DNA from: Spirogloea muscicola
Lineage: Eukaryota > Streptophyta > Zygnematophyceae > Spirogloeales > Spirogloeaceae
Length of the DNA: 64,000 nucleotides
Reading direction: 5' to 3'
NCBI GenBank assembly: GCA_009602725.1
Contig: WELB01000002.1
Coordinates: 1,481,840-1,545,839, forward strand
A program made the position numbers and the translations under genes. The notes beneath the pieces were generated by a model. That model was not told where the DNA came from and searched no databases. It saw only the letters and a program-made list of their open reading frames with translations. Positions 42,942-52,599 of this stretch are shown piece by piece (position 1 is the first letter of the stretch; each line of letters starts with the position of its first letter).

Positions 42942-42999
42942 GCCATTGTGGACAACATGCAGGTCCCTGTGGCCGCGACATCTCGACTGTAATCTGGAT

Positions 43000-43510
43000 C
43001 CAGCGTCCCAGTCTGCAAGTCTACATGAGGGTTGTATTGGGATACGGGCACTTCTGCAGTCAGGGCGATCAAGTTCTGTTGTAGATCAATGGCCTTGCGC
43101 CTGGCTTGTGATCTCCTGGCATCCCATGTTGACTGATTGGACAATATAAGCTCGATGTTGCCATTTGCAGCAATGTCTGAAAAGGCTTACCTGATGCCCC
43201 ACTGGAAAGCGCCAGGGTTTCTAACACAAGGGGGGGTTTGAAAATGCAGAGTCTGACCTGCTCGCTCTACCCCAGAGCCCGCACAAGTAAAATCGTATAG
43301 AAAGGGCTCGCCCATTGAGGATGGGGCTGGAAAAGCCAGCCCAAAAAAGAATGAACAAAGTACGAGAAGGGGGCCAGGGGAAGCGCTAAGAAAAACAAGT
43401 ACAACAAGAAACAAAGCAGCTACGGATCACTCAGTAACCCCTGCTAAGCAGCCTCAGGTCAGAGAAGCTAGGCTCCTGGAAGTAAAATCGTATAGCCCTT
43501 CCGCCATGGA
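43000..43510 (-). mobile_element. LINE family 2 3' end (minus) in the IDH/TFB5 convergent gap
   Basis: On the minus strand: a short C-terminal remnant ending CTTAGCAGGGGTTACTGAG (~43450-43430), a tail with AAGCGCTTCCCCTGGCCCCC, the stem-loop GGGCTGGCTTTTCCAGCCCC and AATGGGCGAGCCC (~43310). It matches the plus-strand copy at 38815-38975 almost base for base. The rest of the gap shows nothing recognisable. Confidence 0.7.
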
Positions 43511-43817
43511 GAATTTTCCTTGCCAGCGGCTCCCTGGGCGCGGTCATGGACAGATCCTGCAAAGCCGGCTACTGGTGAACTCACTCGGCCTGTTTCGGAG
43601 GAGCTGCACCTTACAGTGCCGCATGCTGGACCAAGATCACCAGATTGACAGACACCTGATTAAGGATGCTTACCATTATCAGCTGACAAGGATGTGATGC
43701 ACGCCGCTAAGTCCAGTGCCGCTTCTCCCATGACTGGTTCAACCGACACGCCTGGGCTTGACCTTAGTGCTGGCGCCCGATCGGCGCTGGCAGCGGCGGC
43801 GCGGCGGGGGCTGGCGC
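43511..43817. other. no recognisable feature
   Basis: Short 3'-flanking stretch downstream of the TFB5 stop. It contains small frames without similarity and no repeat module. Confidence 0.4.
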
Positions 43818-44145
43818 TTAGGCCGGCCCGTCGGGCTTCTGGTACGTGTTCTCGGCCATCCAGTCCTGGACGCGGCGTCGCAGCGTGTCCGCCGCCGCGG
43901 GCTGCACCAGCAGGTGCGTGTCGTCGAGGCGCGCCAGCAGGAACTTGTGGGCGGCGTCCAGCTTCGCGTCCAGGCTCACGATGAACTGCGCCATGGGGAC
44001 GTCGCTGCGCACCCAGCTCCGCCACCGAGCCGGAGGACCTCCCGCACCTGATGAGATCGAGGGACCCACATGCGAGAGCCACTAACCATCGGAGGCGGCG
44101 CGGCACTCACCATTCGACCAGGAGGCCTTTGGTGGCGTCCACCAT
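43818..44145 (-). CDS. TFB5: TFIIH subunit TFB5/GTF2H5 (TTDA)
   Basis: Smallest core TFIIH subunit, stabilising the complex for transcription initiation and nucleotide-excision repair in the nucleus. Two exons: 44145-44111 (MVDATKGLLVE plus two bases) and 44004-43818. They join through GTGAGT...GCGCAG to give ECDVPMAQFIVSLDAK, LARLDDTHLLVQP and QDWMAENTYQKPDG before TAA. Length is 73 residues, which equals the family's usual 70-75. The conserved CD-PM-QF, LDDTHLFV-like and NSYEKP-like positions all match plant TFB5. It is divergent from the SERF gene, with 227 bp between the two start codons. Confidence 0.95.
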
Positions 44146-44372
44146 GGCCCGCCGCCGCCGCCGCCGCCGCCGCCGCGAGGGCCACAGCCGGGTCCGCCAG
44201 GAGTGCTGGACCTTTGTATCTGTTGCTAGTACCTTATTATACTGAATATCAAGCATTAATTTGGGTGGAAAGGCTCTGGGCGGCGGAAAGGCTTAAAAGG
44301 GCATGGACCCAACCCACCCAACCCAACCCACCCCACCACCGCTCCTTACTTTCACCGCCCTCCGNAGGCGCC
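44146..44372. promoter_or_regulatory. bidirectional upstream region of TFB5 and SERF genes
   Basis: 227 bp between two divergent starts. A (GCC)n tract lies against the TFB5 start (44150-44175). AACCCACCCAACCCAACCCA runs near 44315, a pyrimidine-rich stretch follows, and an N sits at 44365, eight bases before the SERF start. No TATA box was identified. Confidence 0.5.
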
Positions 44373-44564
44373 ATGACGCGGGGCAACCAGCGGGAGACGG
44401 ATCGGAAGCGCGCGGAAGCGCGCAACGCCGCCAACAAGAAGTCGGACGACGGCATGACCCCCGCGCAGCGCAAGGAGCGGGACGCTAAGGCGCTGCAGGA
44501 GAAGCTGGCCAAGAAGGCCGCGGGCGTCGGCGGGGACGACGCCGCCGGGTCCAGCAAGAAGTGA
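44373..44564 (+). CDS. SERF: SERF/4F5-family small basic protein
   Basis: Single-exon, 63-residue, highly charged protein. It opens MTRGNQRETDRKRAEARNAA, the signature start of the SERF (small EDRK-rich factor, 4F5) family. DDGMTPAQRKERDAKALQEK and an Ala/Lys-rich end with SSKK before TGA follow. Members are disordered, bind nucleic acid, and can modulate protein aggregation; the role in algae is unknown. Length and start match the family exactly. Confidence 0.93.
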   Translation: MTRGNQRETDRKRAEARNAANKKSDDGMTPAQRKERDAKALQEKLAKKAAGVGGDDAAGSSKK

Positions 44565-45422
44565 CGCCGGCCCCCGGCGCGGCCAGCGCTGCGGCTGCAG
44601 CTGGGGCTGGCCGTTGACCGCCCGCAGCCAAGCCTCTGCGCAGCCATGGCTGCGCTGCCCCGCCTGCAAAACAGTTTCGCACCTCCGTCTAACCTCGGCG
44701 ATCGTCTGCCCCAGATCGCCCGTGACTCCAGTATGTCATGTGTACGAGTGGTATGAGTGTGTAGCACCGAGTTACGGCCATAGCACCCATGGTGTGCCAG
44801 GCGAGCCCACTGCCAGTCTTGCCTGAGTTTTGTTGGCTGGGTAATTTTGCCACGCTTGAGAAGCAACTGTTGCACACGGCACTGTCTGCCTTGCACAACG
44901 CCCCCGGCGCAACACGACGGCCCCTTGGTCACCTCTACCGGCTTGGCAAGCAAGCTGCAGCATGGGGTTGCGCTTGAGATCTGCTTGCTGCACATTCAAC
45001 ATACCTTGATGCAAGCCATCGCTGAGGCTGCAACCTGAGCCACGAGTTCTATGTGGGACGCGCTCCATCTGACATGTCTGGTGCTGCTCCAGTGGGACAC
45101 TGACTACAGTGTCGATCAAGTGGGCGCTAGCTTGACATTGTCTCACAGTTCCACACCGTGAGACACGCCAGTTACCATTGCAGAGTCGGGAGCACAGATT
45201 CCAGGAAGAAATTGGATGCAACAAAAGTGCCAGCGTCACCAACTTTCCTGAGCTGACAATTGAATGCCACCAGCCATAAGTGTGCAGTGGAGTTACAATA
45301 CACTGGAAGAAGCTTGCACCGCAAGTTAAGCACTTGATCTCACAACTAAGAGACCCAATGCCAGCGCAATGAGAGGCAAGAATCTTGACCCACGACTTTT
45401 ACAAGCGAAGAGCGGGCAGCAA
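44565..45422. other. convergent gap without recognisable feature
   Basis: About 860 bp of 3' flanks of SERF and the EPL-like gene. Only short unrelated frames and no LINE module were seen. Confidence 0.45.
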
Positions 45423-48400
45423 TCAAACATGACGGGCAGTGAGCCCTGGCAAAGCTGTGCCGCCAGCCAAGGCATCGGCAATAGTCAATGCAGCTACAGC
45501 CTTGCGCATGGCATCGTCAGCTACTGTATAAAAAGCACAAGCTCTGGCTCTCAAGTCCACGGCCCTCCGCCTCGTATTCCTCGCCACCATGGCTAGCATT
45601 CCAGGCCCGCCGGCGAGGTCTGTCCCCCTGTAGACCTTGGCCTTCTTCTGCTGCCTTGCTGGGGCAGACACGCCAGCCAGCACCGGAACCAGCTCTGCCT
45701 TCCCTTCGGCTGTCAACGCAGGAGACTGCAGTACAGGCTTGGCATCTGCAGGCCAAGCTCCGAAGCTCGTGGTCTTTGATGGAGGAGCATCTCCATCTCC
45801 AACAGCATGGCAGTTGTCAACTGGAGAAGCTGCAACTTGCAAGGAGGGAGGGTCGCCACTAGCGTACTGAACCTCAAGCAACGAGGCAGATGCCACACCC
45901 TCCGCTTTTAAGTCCTCACAAGACTGGCGGCACCTGCCTTCCACATCCATGGAAGCCATGGCACAGTTTAGCTCCTCCGGCAGTGCAGAAATGTTGAGGG
46001 ACTCTGCACGAGCCACAAGAGCCAACGTGTCAGCTACTGCAGAAACAACTAGTTGGTACTTGTCCTGGATACAAGAAAGACAATGAATTGCGCCATACCA
46101 CTGCACAAACGTGCACTTTATCATCACTTCTGCACTACTAAACAGAAGCATGGCCAGCTAGGATACCATGCATACTGACCTTGAAGGCTTTCCACCTTCC
46201 TCTTCCGCAGTAGTTGCCTCTTCCCTGGACTGCTCCCAACAGGGCTGCAGATAGAATGCTTGAAACCACGTGCTCGAGGGGAAGGCAAGGCGTACGCTCC
46301 AGAGGACCTTGCCTCTGCACTTTTGCCAGCTTCTGAAGCCTGGCGATCAGGCTGCCTCTTGTGAGAGCGCTGCCTGTGCAGCCTGCTAGAGTCTAGCCCC
46401 CGAGGTCGCAAGCAGAATGCAAAGAGTGGCGGCCGCTGCGGCTTCCCTGGTGACTGAGGAACTTCCTTCGAAGGAAGCCTGGTCAAGTCTGCTGCTTTAA
46501 AACCCTTGGGTGTGGTGGAGGCATTGCCAGTACGGGGCAGTTCCGCTTGCGATCCTTCCGTGTCTACCTTGGCCTGCCACTCCTGCAACTTCCACTGGTA
46601 CTGCACCCATGGCGGAGGCTGCACACACAACAATGACCGCGAAGTTGCTGCATAAGACAGTGAGGTAAGCTGCCAAATACCAAGTGCAAGGACATCGTAC
46701 CATGCAAATCATGTCTTACTATGGATGGCTGGAATCCTGGCTGAGGCGAATGTACATGCTTGCTTTGTCCATTACGAACAAATCTCCAGCAATGGTCACA
46801 AGCAAACCATCCTTCCGGAATTAGTGCATAGCAATACCAGCTAACCAGCACTACTGTCCAACTTGACCAGCAGAAGACTGGGAACAAAGGCACATGCTTG
46901 GAAACCTGAAAGTAGCGGACAAGCGGAAGATCTTTCGCCTGCCGTCTCTCCAGCCAACGGCCATGCAGCAGCGCCACCACCTTAGGAGTGGCAACCCCCT
47001 CACAGAGATCCACAGCAGCTTCCAAGCCAACAGGCTGTTGCAACGAGTAAGAGGCCTTCTCTAACTGATCAAAGACAAGCTCGTACTCATCCTCAGCAAT
47101 CTTGTTCTGCAGCCTCAAGCCTCGTGGACCCATAGCCCTCTTCTGATTGACAGCAGCCAGCCATTCCTCGTCATCACTGTCCATATCATACACAATCCGA
47201 GTGCTAGACAGTGCCGACTCTGACTCGGATTGGCCACCTCGTATGTATCTTCCAGCAGGCCGGGAGAATCTTGGTCCATGGTGCAGCTGCGCATAATCCA
47301 ACACCTCCTTCACACCTGGTATCGGAATCTGTCGCAGCGCTGCAGCTTGCAGATTACGCCGGTAGCAATCATCGTGATAGTCCTTGAATTGGAGCCAGGC
47401 CTTGCGGTCCTCAAACTCCAGACTCCACGCTTTGTCACTGCGCCAGACTATTCTGTTACTGCATCGATTTGTACTTGAGGTGCTTCCCAGCTGCTCACTC
47501 TTGTACGTGAACATGACTCCCCCTCGAACAACCACAGCCAAGTACCACGCCCTCTTGGGATCGCAGCGGAGCTCAACTGCTGCATGCCTCTCTCGCCAGC
47601 CCCGATCAGATTGGATGACGAGAACATTTGCCCTGCAGACATCTGATTCTGGGCTTGACGACCTCTTCTCACCAGTCTGCGGTGTGTCTGAGGGCTCGGC
47701 CTGTCCTCCAATCACAGGGCTAGGCTGTTTCAAGGCTCCCCGAAGTCGTGGCCTCAACGAAGTATTTGCTGCTGCCGGTCTTGGAGACGTACTTGTGTTG
47801 TGCATGGAACTCAGGGCTTGAGGTGTAGCCACCTTTCCCAGCCAGAGGTCAGCACCCTGTGGGAGCATGTCCACTGCCGATGGGGAGTGGGATGGAAGGT
47901 CCAGAGCAGGAGCCCTTGCCTGCGCATCTGGCAACTGCTTGGTCTCTGCTGCAAGTGCCGTGACAACCTTGGGACTAGCCTGCTGCGGAGAGGGTAGCTG
48001 CTCCGCAACTTGCCAGACGGCTTTGTTGGCAGGGCAGCGCTTCAACTTCAAAAGGCCAACCCTGGGAGCCTGCTCACCTGGCGCCACCTCATTTGAGCAC
48101 AGTGTAGTCACTCCGGATGCTGGCGCTACAGGGACCTTGGGCACAGCACCAGCGGTGCTCTTCTCTTGCTTCGCCCTGTCCTTCTGGTGCCTCCCTTTCC
48201 AAGCCTTGACAGGTGGTGCATGCGGCGTGGCTCCATTCTGCTTGCTGTCCAGATGTTGCTCTGCATTCGCCTCACCACACTCCGCCTCGGTTGTGCACTC
48301 CTTCCCTGCTTTCACAGCTGTACTTACAGAGCCCTCGGCAGCCTCTGCTGCTGCTGCAGCCCTCGCGGCCCTCCGTGTGAAGGACATCTTTGGAGCAGGT

Positions 48401-49547
48401 GTAGGAGGAGGCATCTGCTTGTCACTCCTAGGACTGACTGCTGTTGCCTCGACCTTCCTGGTCACAACACCCTGCGGCTGCCTGTCAAGCCCCTGAAGTT
48501 TGGCATTCCTTCTCTCCACTGAATCCATGGCTTCAACATCAACCTCCTGAAGCTCATCAAAAGCTGCAGAACTGACTGAAAGTGCCAAGTCAAGCCGCCC
48601 TGCCTTTGCTCTGAGTGGCAGATTCAGAGTAATCTCAGCTGTCTTATGCTTCGCATGATCTGGCCATTGTCTGACTGAATCAGTCCTTGCCGCAGACAGC
48701 ACTTCGTCCACTTGAGGCAGAGCCGCAGGGAGCACTTGGTCCACGTGAGGCGCAACAACATCCACCTCCCTCACCTCCCCGTTCACAGCTTGTCGGAGCG
48801 GATCTGCGTGTGCCTGGACAATCAGTGCAAGAGGATGATAACAATCAGGAGATATCTCAGGAAAGTGAAGAGGAGCTAATGTACACGGTTGGAGTTAAAA
48901 GAGTACAAACGATACGCTAGCAACAATGGTAAGATCGATGGAAGATCATGACAGTTTGGCATCAGCAATGTCCGTCGAGGTCAGTTGCTATTACTGACCT
49001 GAGCTTCCTCCAAGCCAAGGGCGCGGGGATACCCTCCTCTAGTTGCCGGCTCGCTCTGCACCTTCCGCTGCGACGCTGCTGCCATTTCGTCCCGGCTTCC
49101 AGACACCTCCGGTTGCCGTTCTTTGATCGCAGTTTGGCCTGGTCGGAGTATAGCCGGCTCTCCGCCACGAACCTGCAGCTTGAATGTCTCCTTGTCCAGC
49201 TTGAGCCACTCCTCATCCCCATCGTCATAGACAACCCTGTGCTCCTGCCTCCTGCTGTTGTACGCCCTCACAACTCCAAAGAAATACTTGGCCTCCATGG
49301 GCCAGAAGACCTTGATCCTGCGGCCCACAATCTTAGGGCCATCGCTAGGCGTGAGGCAAACTTGCTGCAGGGGCCCGGGCCGCTTGGATTGGGGCTTCTG
49401 GCACTCTGGGGCTGGTCGCTTGGCCCGCAGGACGCGGCGCTCCGTGTGGAGTTGGGCCTTGGCGTCGACGATGACCATCTCGGGCAGGACGGGCTGGCCG
49501 GAGAGCATGCTGCTCTCAGCATCGTGCCAAGGGGGCGCCACGGTCAT
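45423..49547 (-). CDS. Tudor-domain plus enhancer-of-polycomb-like (EPL1) chromatin protein
   Basis: Plant-type EPL protein, expected to be the Epl1 scaffold of a NuA4/TIP60-like histone acetyltransferase. Exon 1 (49547-48999, 183 codons, phase 0) carries a Tudor-like fold: GRRIKVFWPMEAKYFFGVV, HRVVYDDGDEEWLKLDKE. Exon 2 (from 48813) holds a long disordered segment, then a conserved block VELRCDPKRAWYLAVVVRGG and IPIPGVKEVLDYAQLHHGPR (48.0-47.28 kb), then the EPL1 domain: VYDMDSDDEEWLAAVN, IAEDEYELVFDQLEKASY, KVVALLHGRWLERRQAKDLP, LVRYFQ. Exon 3 continues PPPWVQYQWKLQEWQAKV and RPPLFAFCLRPRGLD. The last exon (~46.06-45.42 kb) has the plant-EPL C-terminal helix RARACAFYTVADDAMRKAV and ends in TGA. 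The start is uncertain: an upstream ATG near 49697 (Kozak GCCGCCATGG, MAELPPPPRAS) could belong to an extra 5' exon. Confidence 0.88.
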
Positions 49548-50205
49548 CGGCAGGCCCCACCGCCGCCGCCGGCTGCAGGCGGGGGCGTTCCGCCTAGATG
49601 TCGACGGAGGCGTCGTCGTCGTCTCGCCGGCCCCGGCGCGGCCGACCGACGGCCCGGCGACGCGCGGACGCGCGGGGAGGCGGCGGCAGCTCCGCCATGG
49701 CGGCCGGCAGGCGCAGATGAAGGGGCGGTGGTGATGGGTGTGGGGGGAGTGGCGGGAGAAAAGCCGTGGGAGGAGGGAGGTGGGGGGGAGGGGGGGTTGG
49801 AAACCTCGGCCCCCGGGTGGGGTGGGTGCCGCTGGCGCAGCAATCACGCTCCAAACAGGAGCCCCGCGAAATGCGCGCCCCTCTCGAAAATGACACCCTC
49901 GAAAATCCGTCGTCAAACCCTCCCCCCCCCGCGCCAATATCCCCGCCGGCGGCCCGCGGCGCCATTGGCCGGCGTGCGGCCCCCCCGCCGGCGGCCGCCA
50001 CGTCGGCGGGCGCCCCGGGGTTTGCCCCCTCGCCAGCCCCTCTTCTCTATGGGCGCGCACTTCTTACCTCGCTCGCCGCCTGCGCGTGTGAGCGCGCCCC
50101 CGCCACGGCCGTGGTAAAAAGAAAGAAATTGCCCGCCCACAGAGGGTAGGGGCTGGGAAAGAAGAAGAAGTGGCTCTCCCTGTGTGTGTCGCTGCTTAGC
50201 TCGTA
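49548..50205. promoter_or_regulatory. GC-rich upstream region of the EPL-like gene
   Basis: Strongly GC-rich, with G-runs near 49780-49800 and C-runs near 49920. It probably holds the promoter and 5' UTR, possibly with a first coding exon (ATG near 49697). Near 50035-50070 a piece resembling the LINE tail end occurs (CCAGCCCCTCTTCTCTATGG GCGCGCACTTCTT). Confidence 0.4.
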
Positions 50206-50208
50206 GTT

Positions 50209-50352
50209 TTGGCCCCTTCGAACCTTGTCAATTCTTTTCGGGCTGGCTTCTCACAGCCCTTGCCCTCATTGGGAGAGCCACTTCTTCCCAGTGGGGGCAA
50301 GGGCTGTGAGAAGTCAGCCCGAAAAGAATAGACAACGGTGCGAAGGGGCAAA
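50209..50352. repeat. imperfect fold-back of two module B copies
   Basis: A plus-oriented module (CCCCTTCGAACCTTGTCAAT ... GGGCTGGCTTCTCACAGCCC ... TTGGGAGAGCCACTTCTTC) is followed with no spacer by a minus-oriented one (CAGTGGGGGCAAGGGCTGTG ... AAAGAATAGACAACGG ... GAAGGGGC). Arms are about 65 nt with a few mismatches. Confidence 0.8.
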
Positions 50353-50394
50353 AGCCAAATGACGGAGGAGCCTAAAGAGAAGTGGCTCTCCCAA

Positions 50395-51320
50395 TGTAAG
50401 GTTTCGTGTATTTGAAACAAACGAACGCCAAATGGCCAAGTACAAAGGCAAGCACATCTTAAGACCTACATAACCTACAGTAGATTGACCCGCTCAGAAA
50501 CCACGGGTCAAAACATAAAGGTCGCTAACCGATGCCTGGATACTAGATGGCAGATACGAAGCCCTTCTGCCACCAACTAGAGCTCGCCCAGCTTTCTGGT
50601 GCAAAGCATTAGCCTGAGCACGCTGCAAACAGGCCGAAACTCGTCGTCGCAACAACGACAGATAAGCAGCTGGCAAGCCCATCTCAGCCGGGAACACATC
50701 TGCATGTCGTGTGTAGCCTAGATTGGCTATGTTTTGAAGGAGAGTAAGGAAACGAGGACCTAAGCAGCCAAAGATGTCGATTGCTGCTGGCAAGAGCTGA
50801 TCACATCGGGGGTAATCGGAGTAGTGCTGCAACTTTCTTTGTTCAGCACTGCCCACTGCGTGGCCAGCGATGTGTGTCGATGCTGGACCTTTATAGGCCT
50901 CCGTAACCACAATATCGACCAAAGCCCTTGGTCCTCCACCAGGTTGCACGCCCACAATGTCAAGTGTGCGGCGATGATGACGTCCCTGGGCATCCGTGGT
51001 GATAGGCATGATGTTGTTCACTTCCACGACCGCACGGTACCCGGCGTCGCGCATCAAACCCGCCAGAGCATCACGGAGGAGGTTGTGGATGCCCACCACT
51101 TCTGGTCCAGTGGGGCATCGCAGCATGTGAGTGGCGAGCTCAGCACTCTCTGCGCGGAAGCCGCACTCACACTGGCGCACCCCAATCAGGCACTTAGGTG
51201 GGAGGCCGAGGACGAGTTGAAGCGACGTCCGAAAGGCCTCGGAGCTGATGCTGAAGGCGCTGGCCACGGCGTGTGAGGTGATCCAGTCTGTGGCTCCAGG
51301 TGTGGCGAGGGAAGTAAGTC
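50395..51320 (-). mobile_element. best-preserved LINE family 1 copy, 5'-truncated
   Basis: The longest coding remnant of the family (open from about 51366 to a stop at 50494). It starts within the zinc-finger region: FRTSLQLVLGLPPKCLIG, C-x-C-G ... H-x3-C (CECGFRAE, THMLRC), then NLLRDALAGLMRDAGY, RRTLDIVGVQPGGGPRALVD, IVVTEAYKG, AEQRKLQHYSDYP, LLPAAIDIFGCLGPRFLTLL and a terminal SDLYVLTRGF. The nuclease-like part resembles the C-terminal restriction-like endonuclease of site-specific LINEs; no reverse transcriptase is present. Its 5' edge joins directly to a module stem (CTTCTCACAGCCCTTGCC, ~51325). The tail ends at CGTTTGTTTCAAATACACG (~50405). Confidence 0.7.
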
Positions 51321-51525
51321 TTGCCAGGCAAGGGCTGTGAGAAGCCAGCCCGAAAAGAATGGACAAGGTTCGAAGGGGCCAAAGTACGAGCTAAGCAGCG
51401 ACTGTGGGGCCTGAAGAGGCTGTGGCAGAAGGGGGGAGGATGGACCACTAAAAGGAGCCTAAAAGCGCTAAGCGGCTACAAAGGGGCCTGCAGATGCTCT
51501 GTCAGAACGGGGGAGGATGGACCAC

Positions 51526-51825
51526 TCAGTAACTACGACTGAGGAGCCTCAAATCCGCCAGACTAGCTGCCGGATAACTATCCCCTTGACGAAAGCCGGA
51601 GGCCGCAGCGAGAGCACGGCCAGCACGCAGATGCAAGGCGTTTTCCGGCTCCTCTTTCTTTGGCTTTGGACATTGTCCATTCATTTTTGGAGCACTTCCA
51701 AGGTGTGGGCCACGGACCGCTGAAGGAAGAAGCAAGTGCTCGCCCATAGAGAAGAGAGAAGAGGGGCTGGCAAAGCCAGCCCAAAAACGAATGGACAATG
51801 TCCGAAGCCAAAGAAAGAGGAGCCG
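51526..51825 (-). mobile_element. LINE family 2 end with an inverted module pair
   Basis: Coding remnant LRAGRALAAASGFRQGD ... SLADLRLLSRSY-stop (51635-51526). GGCTCCTCTTTCTTTGGCTT with GGACATTGTCCATTC (~51643-51685) recurs inverted at ~51773-51822, beside the stem-loop GGGGCTGGCAAAGCCAGCCC. This is a fold-back pair with about 85 bp between arms. Confidence 0.6.
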
Positions 51826-51834
51826 GGAAAAGGA

Positions 51835-52105
51835 CTACACTACAAAACACTGCAAAAGACATAGACGATGCAGAGGGCAGCTCAGTACCCACGAGTGAGC
51901 AACATCAGGTCTGAGTAGCTCGCTGCAGGGAAAGGAAGCTCGCTGAAGGGAGACGGACAATCGCATATGAAATACCTGAGCCCACGAGCCAGCGCCGTTA
52001 AAGAGAAGGGCTCGCCCATTGAGGATAGGGGCTGGAAAAAGCCAGCCCAGAAAAGAATGAACGGACGAGAAGGGGCCAGGGAAAGTACGAAGAACAACAA
52101 GCACT
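51835..52105 (-). mobile_element. further LINE tails, minus strand
   Basis: Minus-strand end with SYSDLMLLTRGY-stop (~51925-51882) preceded on that strand by module B (CCAGCCCCTATCCTCAATGG GCGAGCCCTTCTC, ~52040-52005) and GGCCCCTTCTCGTCCGTTC. The coding end again begins a short distance after the module. Confidence 0.55.
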
Positions 52106-52133
52106 AAGAAGAAACGAAGCAGCTACGAAGCAC

Positions 52134-52560
52134 TCAGTAACCCCTGCTAAGCAGCCTCAGGTCAGAGAGACTGGGTTCCTGGAAGCGGGTCCACTGGCCA
52201 GAGCCAGAGGCAGCAGCGAGGGCTCTGCCTGCACGCAGGTGCAGCGCGCGGGCCATAGACCTCTGCAGCGAGACGGCCAAGCGCATGCGGTACACCTGCG
52301 CTAGCGACCCTGCTGCATGGGAGTCCACCGGCTCCCCATGGAAGCGGCGGACAATGGCGTGACGTGAGAGCTGGTTGAGCAGCTCGAGCCACCGAGCGCC
52401 CAGCGCCCCGTGCGTATCGATGGCGAGCGGGAAGAACTAGTCTTCCCGCGTTAAAGACAGCCAGCTCACCACGCCTGCGGGACACCGCGCGCCGCGCAAG
52501 CCTGGCCAGCAGGTCGAGCCGGGACCCGAGAGCCCCGTGCAAAGCCCAGCCCAACAAGAA
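52134..52560 (-). mobile_element. 5'-truncated LINE family 2, minus strand
   Basis: Remnant with a GALGSRLDLLARLARRAVSR-like region (partly frame-disturbed), then HAAGSLAQVYRMRLAVSLQR, ALHLRAGRALAAASG and SLSDLRLLSRGY-stop. It is a close relative of the plus copy at 52973-53283 and the minus copy at 62689-62990, and lies head-to-head with the plus-strand chain that follows. Confidence 0.65.
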
Positions 52561-52599
52561 TAAACAAGGTCCAAAGAGCCCTCGCTGCTGCCTCTGGCC

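Noticed and set aside
44146-44176. (GCC)n tract as a coding poly-Ala/poly-Arg segment
   Set aside because: It lies directly upstream of the TFB5 start on the minus strand. TFB5 is complete without it.
49600-50060. N-terminal extension of the EPL-like gene up to 50060
   Set aside because: The in-frame extension is low-complexity Pro/Arg/Gly sequence and overlaps a LINE-tail-like piece. The ATG at 49547 is the conservative start.
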